Assembly (NCBI RefSeq): GCF_003054055.1
Contig: NZ_QBKI01000010.1
Location: 62,001-126,000 of the forward strand
Direction: 5' to 3'
Source: Pontibacter mucosus
GTDB lineage: Bacteria; Bacteroidota; Bacteroidia; Cytophagales; Hymenobacteraceae
DNA length: 64,000 nucleotides
The notes below the pieces were generated by a model. The model was not told the DNA's origin. It worked only from the letters and a program-made list of their open reading frames with translations, and ran no database searches. This document shows, piece after piece, positions 16,487 through 26,865 of this stretch. Position 1 is the first letter of the stretch. Each line of letters begins with the position of its first letter. The position numbers and the translations under genes are program-made.

Positions 16487-17350
16487 ATGTTAAAGCGTAA
16501 AATCTGGCTGTTTATACTTGCGTTTGTGCTGCTGGCACTGGGCATCACCTTCTGGCTCATGCGCCGCCACGACGAGGTAAAGTATAAGGAGGTGCTGGTG
16601 CTGGGGCACGCAGGCTCCGGCTTCCTTTCTCCGCTTAATCCCTTCAACCCCTTGCCCTCTAACAGTATGGCCTCCCTTGTGAAGGCGATGGAGGAAAACG
16701 GTGCCGACGGCGTGGAGGTGGACGTGCAGATGAGCCAGGACGGCGTGCTTATACTTTATCACGATGTGTCGCTGGAAAGTATGACCAAAGCCCAGGGCAT
16801 TATCGATAACCTGCAGGCAGCGGAAGTGGTGGGCCTGAAGTATACAGGCGGTTTCTTCTACGACCTTTTCCACGAGGAGGAGATTATTACCCTGGAGGCC
16901 ATGCTGCAGCGCTTCGCCACCTACCCGGAGCTGCCTTACCTGCACATCGATTTACGCAACCACGTGGCCAGCCGCCATTTATACTATGCTCAGACGCTCC
17001 TGGATATGCTGCGTAAGTATAACTATCCCCTCGAAAAACTGGTATTTATCTCTCCGAACGTACAGTTCCTGCTGGCCTTCCGGGAGGTGGAGCCCGCGGC
17101 CCAACTTATGATAGATACGGCCGGCGACTACGAGCAGGCGCTGGTGGAGGCGAAGAACAACGCGCTGCAGGGCATTTGCGCCAACGGCCGGGATGTGTCG
17201 GCAGCGCAGGTGCAGCGGGCAAAGGAGCAGGGGCTGCAGGTAGCCTTGTTCGGAGGCAAGTCGCGTTCCCGCATCGCCCGCATGATCAACATGCAGCCCG
17301 ACGCCATACAGGTGGATAACGTGGCCGCCGCGCGCCAGATGCTGGAGTAA
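16487..17350 (+). CDS. Glycerophosphodiester phosphodiesterase family protein
   Basis: 287 residues. An N-terminal membrane anchor (about 5-25, LFILAFVLLALGITFWLM) precedes a GDPD TIM barrel. Active-site landmarks are LGHAGSG (His in place of the usual HRG), GVEVDVQMSQDG (metal-binding Glu/Asp) and LYHD (second catalytic His). The HRG-to-HAG change is seen in some GDPD relatives and may alter substrate. It is likely an anchored periplasmic enzyme that hydrolyses glycerophosphodiesters. It precedes aspS, which has a separate promoter element. Confidence 0.85.
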   Translation: MLKRKIWLFILAFVLLALGITFWLMRRHDEVKYKEVLVLGHAGSGFLSPLNPFNPLPSNSMASLVKAMEENGADGVEVDVQMSQDGVLILYHDVSLESMTKAQGIIDNLQAAEVVGLKYTGGFFYDLFHEEEIITLEAMLQRFATYPELPYLHIDLRNHVASRHLYYAQTLLDMLRKYNYPLEKLVFISPNVQFLLAFREVEPAAQLMIDTAGDYEQALVEAKNNALQGICANGRDVSAAQVQRAKEQGLQVALFGGKSRSRIARMINMQPDAIQVDNVAAARQMLE

Positions 17351-17388
17351 CATTTGCGACAGATAAAGCAAACCACAGCTAAGATTAT

Positions 17389-17396
17389 TACATTTG
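17389..17396 (+). promoter_or_regulatory. -7 element (TACATTTG) of aspS
   Basis: An exact TAnnTTTG match ending 28 bp before the ATG at 17424. An in-frame TTG at 17394 overlaps it and is rejected as start. Confidence 0.5.
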
Positions 17397-17423
17397 CAGA
17401 AAAGTATACAAGCTAACCATACT

Positions 17424-19184
<1,761 letters not shown>

Positions 19185-19209
19185 CAGCGGTTTATCAACA
19201 ACAAAGATA

Positions 19210-19240
19210 GGCCTGCCCCTGGAAATCAGCGGCAGGCCTT
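19210..19240 (+). terminator. aspS terminator
   Basis: A stem AGGCCTGCC / GGCAGGCCT followed by TTTTGTTTT. Confidence 0.82.
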
Positions 19241-19278
19241 TTGTTTTATCCCCATTTTATACTTTTAGCGGTGGGCAA

Positions 19279-19368
19279 TGTGGATAACTGTGTGGATTGA
19301 AGCATAAAGTCGGCCTTTATCCACGATCTAAAGTATAAATTGCTATAGGAGTGTGGATATGTGGATAA
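19279..19368. promoter_or_regulatory. Cluster of DnaA-box-like 9-mers
   Basis: Five sites in 90 bp: TGTGGATAA at 19279-19287 and 19360-19368 (exact complements of TTATCCACA), plus one-off or near matches TGTGGATTG (19291), TTATCCACG (19317-19325, reverse orientation) and TGTGGATAT (19352). They lie in a gene-free stretch between aspS and the intradiol dioxygenase gene. This could be an origin, a DnaA-titration site or a DnaA-regulated promoter. No AT-rich unwinding element as clear as in model origins was recognised, and dnaA is not in the window. Confidence 0.55.
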
Positions 19369-19447
19369 GCGCTGTTGATGGATGCGTGTGTATCCGCAGG
19401 GGGTGGGTGTACATGTTTTATACTTTTGGTGTGTAGCTACTGGGTAG

Positions 19448-20131
19448 TTATTCCGATGTTGGGTAATCAGGAATGTTCAGCCCAAGTATAATGTTCCGCT
19501 CTGCTACCTGCACTCCGTTCTCCAGCTTCGTCTGCACAATACCGCTGCCACCTCTGTTTTCAAGGTTACGCCGCCAATCACTTGTCAGGCGCGGGTCTCC
19601 TTCAAAAAGAATGTCGTCTATGTAATATTCGTTCGGGAGGTTTGGTTCTTTCACCAGGATATGGATGTGCTGCGGATCTTTTCTGCCAGGATAAGCGCCT
19701 GGGCGGGTTGTATAAATATTGAATTCTCCTTCCTCGCCTGACTTTACCCAGCCCCGGATATGACCGTGTGGTTCTATTTTCTGATCCAACTCGTCGCTGG
19801 TTTTGTAAACTCCCTCACTGTTGGTTTGCCAATAGTAAAGTATAACACCTGAGGCAGGTGTTATGCCATCAGGCATGTATACAGTGCCACTTATCAGCAG
19901 TTTTTGTCCTGGCTCCTTCCAGGCAGCGCTGGTATCTGTGGCGTTGATGCTCTCTGGAATACCGATATACATAAGTTCACAGGTGTCGCAGTTACCGCCT
20001 ACCCTGGAGGAGCCTTGCGGTGTGGCAGAAGCTGCCTCTTTTCCTAGATTCCCATTGACTTGCCCGTTGCAACCAGCGCCCAGTAAAAGTATAAGCAGCG
20101 CTGGTAGGCATCTGTTAGGATGTATAAGCAT
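19448..20131 (-). CDS. Intradiol ring-cleavage dioxygenase-like lipoprotein
   Basis: 227 residues. An N-terminal lipobox (LLLGAGC, lipidated Cys near residue 21) is followed by the beta-sandwich of the intradiol dioxygenase family. Iron-ligand motifs are present: a YYW tyrosine (about 125), PGAYPGRKDPQHIHI with Tyr and two His. Soluble relatives cleave catechol or protocatechuate with Fe(III). Exported Bacteroidota homologues are of unknown substrate. The protein should be membrane-anchored outside the cytoplasm, unlike classical enzymes. No aromatic catabolism genes are nearby. Confidence 0.82.
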   Translation of the reverse strand: MLIHPNRCLPALLILLLGAGCNGQVNGNLGKEAASATPQGSSRVGGNCDTCELMYIGIPESINATDTSAAWKEPGQKLLISGTVYMPDGITPASGVILYYWQTNSEGVYKTSDELDQKIEPHGHIRGWVKSGEEGEFNIYTTRPGAYPGRKDPQHIHILVKEPNLPNEYYIDDILFEGDPRLTSDWRRNLENRGGSGIVQTKLENGVQVAERNIILGLNIPDYPTSE

Positions 20132-20206
20132 AGTTGGAAGTGGTTAATATATACCACTTTATACTTTGTACAGCCATACTTGTTTAGAGTCATTTACTTT
20201 AAAACA

Positions 20207-20238
20207 AGAAAGGCTGCCCTTTTTAGGCAGCCTTTCTT
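20207..20238 (-). terminator. Terminator after nuoN
   Basis: A stem AAGAAAGGCTGCC / GGCAGCCTTTCTT about 20 nt beyond the nuoN stop on the minus strand. It ends the nuoK-N unit. Confidence 0.82.
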
Positions 20239-20256
20239 ATAAAGTATAAACCTTAA

Positions 20257-21645
20257 CTAGAGCAGCTCGCTTACCAGTGCCGGCGCGATACCCAGCAGGA
20301 TAGTCAGCACTGTCAGAACAATCAGCGTGAAGCTGGAAAAGCTATTCACACGGATAGTATCGTAGTTTGCGGCCGGCTGCATGTACATGGCAATTACCAC
20401 GCGCAGGTAGTAGTAGATACCCACAGCGGCAAGTACCACCGCCAGCACCACCAGCCACAGCATGTCCGGGTTAGCCAGCACTGCAGAGAAAACGAAGAAC
20501 TTACCGAAGAAACCTGCTGTAAGCGGAATACCGCCCAGCGACAACATCGAAACCGTCATGGTGAAGGCAAGCAGCGGGTTAGTTTTACCCAAGCCGTTGA
20601 AGGCTTCATACAGATGGCTTCTGCGCTGATCCTGCACCAGCTTCAGTACGCCAAATGCCGCGATGCTGGCAGAAGAGTAGGCAGCGGAATAAAACAGGAT
20701 GGCAGTGTCAGACGACTCGTTGAAGGCAATCAGGGCCATCAGCATGTAACCTGCATGCGAGATACTGGAGTAGGCCATCATGCGCTTAAAGCTCGTCTGG
20801 ATAACGGCACCTATGTTACCAATCACAAGGGTAAGCACCGTAATAGCTACCAGCGTAGGGAACCAGGCGGCATAAGAGGCGGCAAAGGCTGCTACCATCA
20901 GCTTGTAAAAAGCGGCCACACCTGCAGTTTTTACCACCGTAGACATGAAGGCCGTAAACAAAGTAGGCGTGCCTTCATACACATCCGGAGCCCAGAAATG
21001 GAAAGGCGCTGCAGAAATCTTGAAGGAGATACCGATAACAAGTATCAGGATGCCCATTACAAAGATAGAGTCTGGCAGCCCCTCGCTTAAAGCGCTGGCC
21101 TGTGCGGCACTAATCTCGGTGATATTGAAGGTTCCGGTGGCGGCATAGATCAGCACGATACCAAATAGCATGATACCGGTGAAGAAGGAGCCCATCAGGA
21201 AATACTTCAGAGCTGCTTCATTGGAGCGGAGGCTCGTCTTGTCGGAACCTGCCAGTACGTACATCGCAATCGACATAATCTCCACACCGATAAAGAGCAT
21301 GATCAGGTTCTCATAGCCCACCATCATCACGGCTCCCACCAGCGCGAACAGCAGCAGGGAGTAATACTCGCCCAGGTTGGCGTCGTTGTTGGAAATGTAC
21401 TTCTGCGAGAAAGGCAAAAGCAGCAGGGTGGTCAGTGTCATGATGCCCGTAAAAGCCACCGCATAGTTGTCGATGGTGAGCATGTTGCTAAAATATGTCT
21501 GGGTATTGTTCCAGTCGAGCAGGTTAACACCGAAAACAATGGCCAGGAAAACCAGCACAAGCGGCAGAAGCACCTGTTTGTTCTTTGCAAAGCCTGCAAA
21601 GAGGTTCACAATACCAAAGACAGATAGAAGTATGATCGAGGTCAT
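20257..21645 (-). CDS. nuoN: NADH-quinone oxidoreductase subunit N
   Basis: 462 residues, about 14 transmembrane helices, an antiporter-like proton-pumping subunit in the membrane arm of complex I. Conserved features include the Glu in the MLFIGVEIMSIAMYVL helix and the broken-helix lysine region around FKISAAPFHFWAPDVYEGTP. Length matches the family. Last gene of nuoKLMN, 40 nt after nuoM. Confidence 0.95.
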   Translation of the reverse strand: MTSIILLSVFGIVNLFAGFAKNKQVLLPLVLVFLAIVFGVNLLDWNNTQTYFSNMLTIDNYAVAFTGIMTLTTLLLLPFSQKYISNNDANLGEYYSLLLFALVGAVMMVGYENLIMLFIGVEIMSIAMYVLAGSDKTSLRSNEAALKYFLMGSFFTGIMLFGIVLIYAATGTFNITEISAAQASALSEGLPDSIFVMGILILVIGISFKISAAPFHFWAPDVYEGTPTLFTAFMSTVVKTAGVAAFYKLMVAAFAASYAAWFPTLVAITVLTLVIGNIGAVIQTSFKRMMAYSSISHAGYMLMALIAFNESSDTAILFYSAAYSSASIAAFGVLKLVQDQRRSHLYEAFNGLGKTNPLLAFTMTVSMLSLGGIPLTAGFFGKFFVFSAVLANPDMLWLVVLAVVLAAVGIYYYLRVVIAMYMQPAANYDTIRVNSFSSFTLIVLTVLTILLGIAPALVSELL

Positions 21646-21685
21646 GTCGTCGTAATTCTCTAAAACTCTTTATTCTTTTATCCGC

Positions 21686-23137
21686 TTAGCGGTTAATAAT
21701 GCTCAGCAGGGTGTTCACAGCAGGCTCTGAGATGCTCAGGAACGTGTTAGGGAACAAACCGATCCAGAATACCATCACTACCAGCGGAATCAGCACGGCT
21801 TTCTCGTTGAAGGTAAGGTCTGTGAAGTTCTCCGTCGCTTCAGACTTCGTTCCGAACATCACCCCCTGGAACATGCGCAGCATGTACACGGCAGCAAGTA
21901 TAATCGTCAGGCCGGCCACGGCGCCGAAACCTGCCTGGTACTGGAACACGCCGGAAAGCAGCAGGAATTCACCCACAAAACCGTTGGTCAGCGGCAGCCC
22001 CACAGAGCCCAGTAGCAGCACCATAAAGAAGATGGACAGCATCTTGGCGTTCTGCGTGATACCACCCAGGCTGGTGATTTCCCTTGTATTGGTGCGGCTG
22101 AAGATGATATCGATGATGAAGAACAGACCCACTACGTTAATACCGTGGCTCAGCATCTGGATAACGCCGCCCTGCAGGCCCTGCTCGTTCAGGGTAAAGA
22201 TACCCGCGGCAATCAGGCCAACGTGCGCAATGGAGGAGTAGGCCACCAGGCGCTTCAGGTCACGCTGGCGAATGGCAATGATAGAGGCGTACACGATACC
22301 GATGATGGCTAGTACCAGCACCAGCTCATCCCACTGGCTAACACCGTAAGGCACTACGGGTAGTAACCAACGCAGCACACCATAAATACCCATTTTCAGC
22401 ATGATACCCGAAAGCAGCATCGTCGCCTGTGCAGGCGACTCGGTATAAGTATCCGGCTGCCAGGTATGGAAGGGGAACACCGGCATCTTGATAGCAAAGG
22501 CGATAAACAGGAACCAGAAGATCCAGCTCTGCGACTCGGCAGACAGGGTCAGTTGGTAGAAAGCATTTACATCGGAAGAGTGTGTGCCGGGCGTTTGCAG
22601 GTATAAGTATACGAAAGCGGCCAGCATGAACAGTGAGCCAAAGATGGTGTATACAAAGAACTTAAACGTAACGCGGATTCTGTTGGCACCACCCCAAACG
22701 GCAGCGATAAAGTAAATCGGAATAAGGGCCACCTCCCACATAAAGTAGAAGAGGAACGCATCCATGGCCACAAACACGCCAATCAGGCCCGTCTGCATAA
22801 ACAGCACAAGCGCGTAGAAAACATGCGGGTTCTTATACTCGTGTTTGTAAGACGAAAGTATGATAAGCGGCACCAGGAACGTCGTCAGGAGTACCATCAG
22901 CAGGCTGATGCCATCCATTCCGATGCTGAAGCTGATACCTGCGCTTTCAATCCATGGCAGGCTTAGCTTATGCTGCAACGCACCACTCTGCGTGTCGAAG
23001 GCCGAGAGGGCGAAAAGTGACAGCGCAAATTCAACGAGCGCTGCTACAAAGGCCACTTTCTTGGCACCCTGTCCTTTAATAAGCAACACCAGCAGTGCGG
23101 CAAGGGCAGGCCAGAAAAGTAATAGAGCTGTAATCAT
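21686..23137 (-). CDS. nuoM: NADH-quinone oxidoreductase subunit M
   Basis: 483 residues, about 14 transmembrane helices, the second antiporter-like subunit of complex I. Key regions: the essential-glutamate helix FYFMWEVALIPIYF, the central IKMPVFPFHTWQPDTYTESP segment and YSSIAHVGLIAAGIFTL. The motif order is the standard NuoM order. It starts 12 nt after nuoL ends, consistent with co-transcription. Confidence 0.96.
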   Translation of the reverse strand: MITALLLFWPALAALLVLLIKGQGAKKVAFVAALVEFALSLFALSAFDTQSGALQHKLSLPWIESAGISFSIGMDGISLLMVLLTTFLVPLIILSSYKHEYKNPHVFYALVLFMQTGLIGVFVAMDAFLFYFMWEVALIPIYFIAAVWGGANRIRVTFKFFVYTIFGSLFMLAAFVYLYLQTPGTHSSDVNAFYQLTLSAESQSWIFWFLFIAFAIKMPVFPFHTWQPDTYTESPAQATMLLSGIMLKMGIYGVLRWLLPVVPYGVSQWDELVLVLAIIGIVYASIIAIRQRDLKRLVAYSSIAHVGLIAAGIFTLNEQGLQGGVIQMLSHGINVVGLFFIIDIIFSRTNTREITSLGGITQNAKMLSIFFMVLLLGSVGLPLTNGFVGEFLLLSGVFQYQAGFGAVAGLTIILAAVYMLRMFQGVMFGTKSEATENFTDLTFNEKAVLIPLVVMVFWIGLFPNTFLSISEPAVNTLLSIINR

Positions 23138-23149
23138 CTTCTAAGAACC

Positions 23150-25114
23150 TTATCCGATAAAGAAGTTTAAAAATATAATCAGGACGATGCTCAGCACCAT
23201 CACCATCAAATAGAAGCCGATGGCACCGCTCTGCACATGGCGCAGCGTACGGCTGAAGTGGGTGACAAGCTTTCCGAGTCCGTTCACGATACCGTCTACC
23301 ACCAGCAGGTCCACCACGCGGTGGAATGTGGCTGACATCCACATTACCGGCTTTACAACCACGGTGTCGTAGATTTCGTCGATGTAGTATTTGTTGTAAA
23401 CCAGGTTGTGCAGCGGGGAAAGCTTTGTGCCCTCAGGAGCTGGAACCGTGTTCTTGCTCACATAAGTTACATAGGCAATGCCGGCAGCTACAAGGGCTAC
23501 CGCTACTGAAATTCCCATCAGCAGCCATTCAGTGGAATGGTCGAGGTGCATCGGCTCCACTGCGGCCGGGTTAGCTACGCTGGCAAACTGGTAGATAGGA
23601 GCCAGGTAGTTCTGCAGCACGTGCATGTTCTCCCCGAAAATAGGCGGGATGCCTAGGAAACCACCCACCGTGGAAAGTATAGCCAGCACGATCAAAGGCA
23701 ACGTCATGGACATTGGAGACTCGTGCAGGTGTGATTTCTGTGCCTCCGTGCCACGGAATGTTCCAAAGAAAGTCAGGAACAGCAGGCGGAACATGTAGAA
23801 CGAGGTCATAAACGAAACCAGCACTCCCAGGCCCCATAGCAGCTTGCTATGCACCCATACGTGCGCCAGCAGCTCATCCTTAGAGAAGAAACCGGCAAAC
23901 GGCGGGATACCGGAAATGGCTAGCGTGCCAATCAGGAAAGTGACAAAGGTGATAGGCAGGTACTTGCGCAGCCCACCCATGTGGCGGATATCCTGCTCGT
24001 TGCTCATAGCGTGGATAACCGAACCGGCAGCCAGGAACAGCAGCGCCTTGAAGAATGCGTGCGTGAGTACGTGGAAAATAGACGAGGTGAAGGCCATCAC
24101 ACCCAGCGCCAGGAACATATAACCCAGCTGCGATACGGTAGAGTAAGCCAGAACCTTCTTGATATCATTTTGCGCCAGGCCAATGGTGGCAGCCACCAGT
24201 GCCGTGGCTACACCCACAATAGCGATAATCTCCATCGTGGTAGGGGCCAGCGCATACAGTACGTTAGAGCGGAGCACCATGTAGATACCAGCCGTCACCA
24301 TGGTAGCGGCGTGAATCAGAGCTGAAACCGGTGTAGGTCCTGCCATCGCGTCCGGAAGCCAGGTGAAGAGCGGAATCTGCGCACTCTTACCCATAGCACC
24401 CACGAACAACAGCAGCGTAATGGCGATCATCACGCCAGAGTCGATACCGCCGGTGTACTGTGCCGCCTCGGAGAATACCTGCGGGAAAGAAACGGAACCG
24501 AAGGTTATGAATATGAGGAAGATGGCCAGCAGGAAGCCCAGGTCACCGATACGGTTCATCACGAAGGCCTTCTTGGCGGCGTTGTTATAGTTGGTGTTCT
24601 TGTTCCAGAAGCCGATGAGCAGGTAAGAGCAAAGGCCCACGCCTTCCCAGCCCACGAACATCATCACGTAGTTGGAGCCCATCACCAGTAGCAGCATCGA
24701 GAACATGAACAGGTTGATGAAGGCGAAGAACTTCCCGAAGTTCTCGTCGTGGCTCATGTAGCCGGCAGAGTACAGGTGAATCAGGAAACCGATACCGGTT
24801 ACCATCAGCATCATCAGCAGCGTCAGCTGGTCGATCAGGAACGAGAACCCGATTTGCATGGTGCCCACCGAAATCCAGTCGTAGAAGTCAACAGTATAGG
24901 CGCGGCTTCCGTTAGAGGTGAAATCCAGGAACAGGTAAACCGTGATCAGGAAAGAAGCCAGCACTGTGCCGCTACCAATAAAGCTTACCAGGCCCTTGGC
25001 AATACTGCGGTTGCCCAGTCCGTTTATAATGAAGCCGGCCAGCGGCAGCAACGGAACCAGCAGACAAAGCAGTGCCATACCCTGGTTGTTAATCGGCATT
25101 ACAATCTCTTGCAT
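23150..25114 (-). CDS. nuoL: NADH-quinone oxidoreductase subunit L
   Basis: 654 residues, the largest antiporter-like subunit, at the distal end of the membrane arm. Conserved regions: FVGWEGVGLCSYLLIGFW (essential Glu), IPLFTWLPDAMAGPTPVSAL, and AYSTVSQLGYMFLALGV. The C-terminal lateral helix reaches over NuoM and NuoN and is represented by the last 80 residues. An alternative start at MPINNQG five residues in is equally possible. It begins 42 nt after nuoK. Confidence 0.96.
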   Translation of the reverse strand: MQEIVMPINNQGMALLCLLVPLLPLAGFIINGLGNRSIAKGLVSFIGSGTVLASFLITVYLFLDFTSNGSRAYTVDFYDWISVGTMQIGFSFLIDQLTLLMMLMVTGIGFLIHLYSAGYMSHDENFGKFFAFINLFMFSMLLLVMGSNYVMMFVGWEGVGLCSYLLIGFWNKNTNYNNAAKKAFVMNRIGDLGFLLAIFLIFITFGSVSFPQVFSEAAQYTGGIDSGVMIAITLLLFVGAMGKSAQIPLFTWLPDAMAGPTPVSALIHAATMVTAGIYMVLRSNVLYALAPTTMEIIAIVGVATALVAATIGLAQNDIKKVLAYSTVSQLGYMFLALGVMAFTSSIFHVLTHAFFKALLFLAAGSVIHAMSNEQDIRHMGGLRKYLPITFVTFLIGTLAISGIPPFAGFFSKDELLAHVWVHSKLLWGLGVLVSFMTSFYMFRLLFLTFFGTFRGTEAQKSHLHESPMSMTLPLIVLAILSTVGGFLGIPPIFGENMHVLQNYLAPIYQFASVANPAAVEPMHLDHSTEWLLMGISVAVALVAAGIAYVTYVSKNTVPAPEGTKLSPLHNLVYNKYYIDEIYDTVVVKPVMWMSATFHRVVDLLVVDGIVNGLGKLVTHFSRTLRHVQSGAIGFYLMVMVLSIVLIIFLNFFIG

Positions 25115-25156
25115 CTGTGTTAAAAGTTTAAGCTATTCGGCGTATGGTTAGGGCTG

Positions 25157-25486
25157 TTACCACTTCAGGTAGTTCAGCAGTTGTACATCGGTAGAGCGGA
25201 TGTTACGGTAGGTCATCACGATAATGGCCAGACCCACGGTTACTTCGGCGGCGGCAACAGCCATGATGAAGAACACGAACACCTGCGCGCTGGAGTCTCC
25301 CCTGTAAGAGGCGATGGCCGTCAGCAGCAGGTTCACCGAGTTCAGCATCAGCTCCACACACATAAAAATCACGATGGCGTTGCGACGCGTCAGTACGCCG
25401 ATAACACCGATTACAAAAAGAGCCGCGCTGAAATACAGGTAGTAGTCTAACGGGATGGTTCTGATGACCTCAGGAATGTTGTTCAT
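25157..25486 (-). CDS. nuoK: NADH-quinone oxidoreductase subunit K
   Basis: 109 residues with three transmembrane helices and both membrane glutamates in FMCVELMLNSVNLLLTA and AVAAAEVTVGLAIIVMTYR, which form part of the proton channel. It is the first gene of the second nuo unit. Upstream lies a -7 element (25540-25547) and, divergently, the lipoprotein gene, so its transcription appears independent of nuoJ. Confidence 0.95.
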   Translation of the reverse strand: MNNIPEVIRTIPLDYYLYFSAALFVIGVIGVLTRRNAIVIFMCVELMLNSVNLLLTAIASYRGDSSAQVFVFFIMAVAAAEVTVGLAIIVMTYRNIRSTDVQLLNYLKW

Positions 25487-25539
25487 TTTTCTGTGACTGA
25501 GAACGTATACTCAAAAATTACGATCCAAAAATCAAGTCG

Positions 25540-25547
25540 CAAAGTTA
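25540..25547 (-). promoter_or_regulatory. -7 element (TAACTTTG) before nuoK
   Basis: An exact TAnnTTTG match on the minus strand, 54 bp before the nuoK ATG. It supports a separate promoter for nuoKLMN. Confidence 0.5.
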
Positions 25548-25679
25548 TCCCCATTTTTGTAAAAACCATAACATATTTCCCTATTCTTCTTGCCCTACTG
25601 CGGGCTTCCGTGCAATGTTTAGGCGTTCGCAAATCCGGCTTTTGATATTTCCGTGAAAGGATGATACAAAGCCGGTTTA

Positions 25680-25687
25680 TACTTTTG
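25680..25687 (+). promoter_or_regulatory. -7 element (TACTTTTG) before the lipoprotein gene
   Basis: An exact match, 41 bp before the ATG at 25728, diverging from the nuoK element in the same 240-bp gap. Confidence 0.5.
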
Positions 25688-25727
25688 GAACCTGTTTCCG
25701 TAGCTATGGGAATTACTGTTTATACTT

Positions 25728-26777
25728 ATGAGGAAATGCTATTTTTTATGCTTTTTGCTAACCCCGCTGCTCCTGCTGGCCTGTAAATCAAAGCCACCTG
25801 CAGGCAGCAGTTCTACTACTCGATTTACTGAACAACCCGGGCCCGTACAGCTGTCTGCCACCACCACCCGGCAGGTGTTTTACCAAGACTTGCCCTCTGC
25901 CTCAGGGCTGGAGTATACCCAGGGCTCGTTTTTTGTACTTGGCGATGATTCCCCGTTTCTCTACCGGCTGAATGAAAAGTATGAACTGGCACAGCGCTAT
26001 CCCATCTTCGACACCACCAGTTTCAAGGGCGGCCGCATTCCGAAAGACCTTAAGCCGGACCTGGAAAGTATGGCGCTGCTCACCTATGGCCGTGATGAGA
26101 TGCTCATCCTGCTTGGGTCCGGATCTGCCAGAAATCGGGAGGTAGGCTATCTCGTTAACCTGACCAAGAAAATGGAGGTGAAGGAGTTGGATCTGGCCCG
26201 GTTTTATACTTTCCTGAGGCAGGTGCTGCGGCTGGAGGCTAACGAGCAGCTGAACCTGGAGGGCTTGGCGATGGACAAAGCCTATACGTACCTGTTGCAG
26301 CGTACCTTGAGTAAAGGGCAAAATGTGCTTTTCCGTTTCGAGGCGGATGCTTTTGAGGATTTTATTCTTGGTCGTGGTGGTATCCCGGCGGTCGCGGTTT
26401 ATTACTTCAGTCTGCCACAGCTAGGGGAGCTGCATGCCGGCTTCTCCGGAGCCTTTGCCTTGGATGGCGAGCTGTTTTTCACGGCCTCGGTAGAGGAAAC
26501 TCCCAACGCTATTGATGATGGCATGGTGCACGGCAGTTTCCTGGGACGGATAGACTTACGGGCGTTGCCGTATGCCTCCGATGAGGCGAACCCTTTGACG
26601 GTGCCGGTGGTGCAGCTAACGAACGAAGATGGTAACCCTTACCTGGGCAAAGCCGAGTCGGTGGTGGTGCGAAAAGGGGAGGAGGGGAAGTATAAAGTCG
26701 TGGTGGTGTCTGATGATGACAAAGGGCACTCGGAATTGCTGGAGCTGGACTTGACGATTGCGCAGGGGCAGCTGTAA
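25728..26777 (+). CDS. Lipoprotein of unknown function inserted between nuoJ and nuoK
   Basis: 349 residues with a lipoprotein signal (LLTPLLLLACKS, Cys near 19). The mature part has repeated beta-rich segments (GSFFVLGDDSPFLYRLNEKYEL, LESMALLTYGRDEMLILLGSGS, AFALDGELFFTASVEETP, YKVVVVSDDDKGHSELLELDL) suggesting a beta-propeller of the kind found in DUF6929/SdiA-regulated-like proteins; this is an inference. It is transcribed against the surrounding nuo genes, with its own promoter element and a shared terminator at 26800. Base composition looks like its neighbours. No link to complex I is evident. Confidence 0.75.
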   Translation: MRKCYFLCFLLTPLLLLACKSKPPAGSSSTTRFTEQPGPVQLSATTTRQVFYQDLPSASGLEYTQGSFFVLGDDSPFLYRLNEKYELAQRYPIFDTTSFKGGRIPKDLKPDLESMALLTYGRDEMLILLGSGSARNREVGYLVNLTKKMEVKELDLARFYTFLRQVLRLEANEQLNLEGLAMDKAYTYLLQRTLSKGQNVLFRFEADAFEDFILGRGGIPAVAVYYFSLPQLGELHAGFSGAFALDGELFFTASVEETPNAIDDGMVHGSFLGRIDLRALPYASDEANPLTVPVVQLTNEDGNPYLGKAESVVVRKGEEGKYKVVVVSDDDKGHSELLELDLTIAQGQL

Positions 26778-26799
26778 CGTATAGAAGTGCCTAAGTATA

Positions 26800-26843
26800 A
26801 AAAGCAAAAGGCCGGAATCCATACTTCCGGCCTTTTGCTTTTT
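26800..26843. terminator. Bidirectional terminator splitting the nuo cluster
   Basis: A long stem AAAAGCAAAAGGCCGGAA / TTCCGGCCTTTTGCTTTT between the stops of the lipoprotein gene (+) and nuoJ (-). AAGTATA sits on its left and TATACTT on its right, and another ATACTT in the loop. Confidence 0.88.
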
Positions 26844-26865
26844 ATACTTGTAAAGAAAGCGAGTT

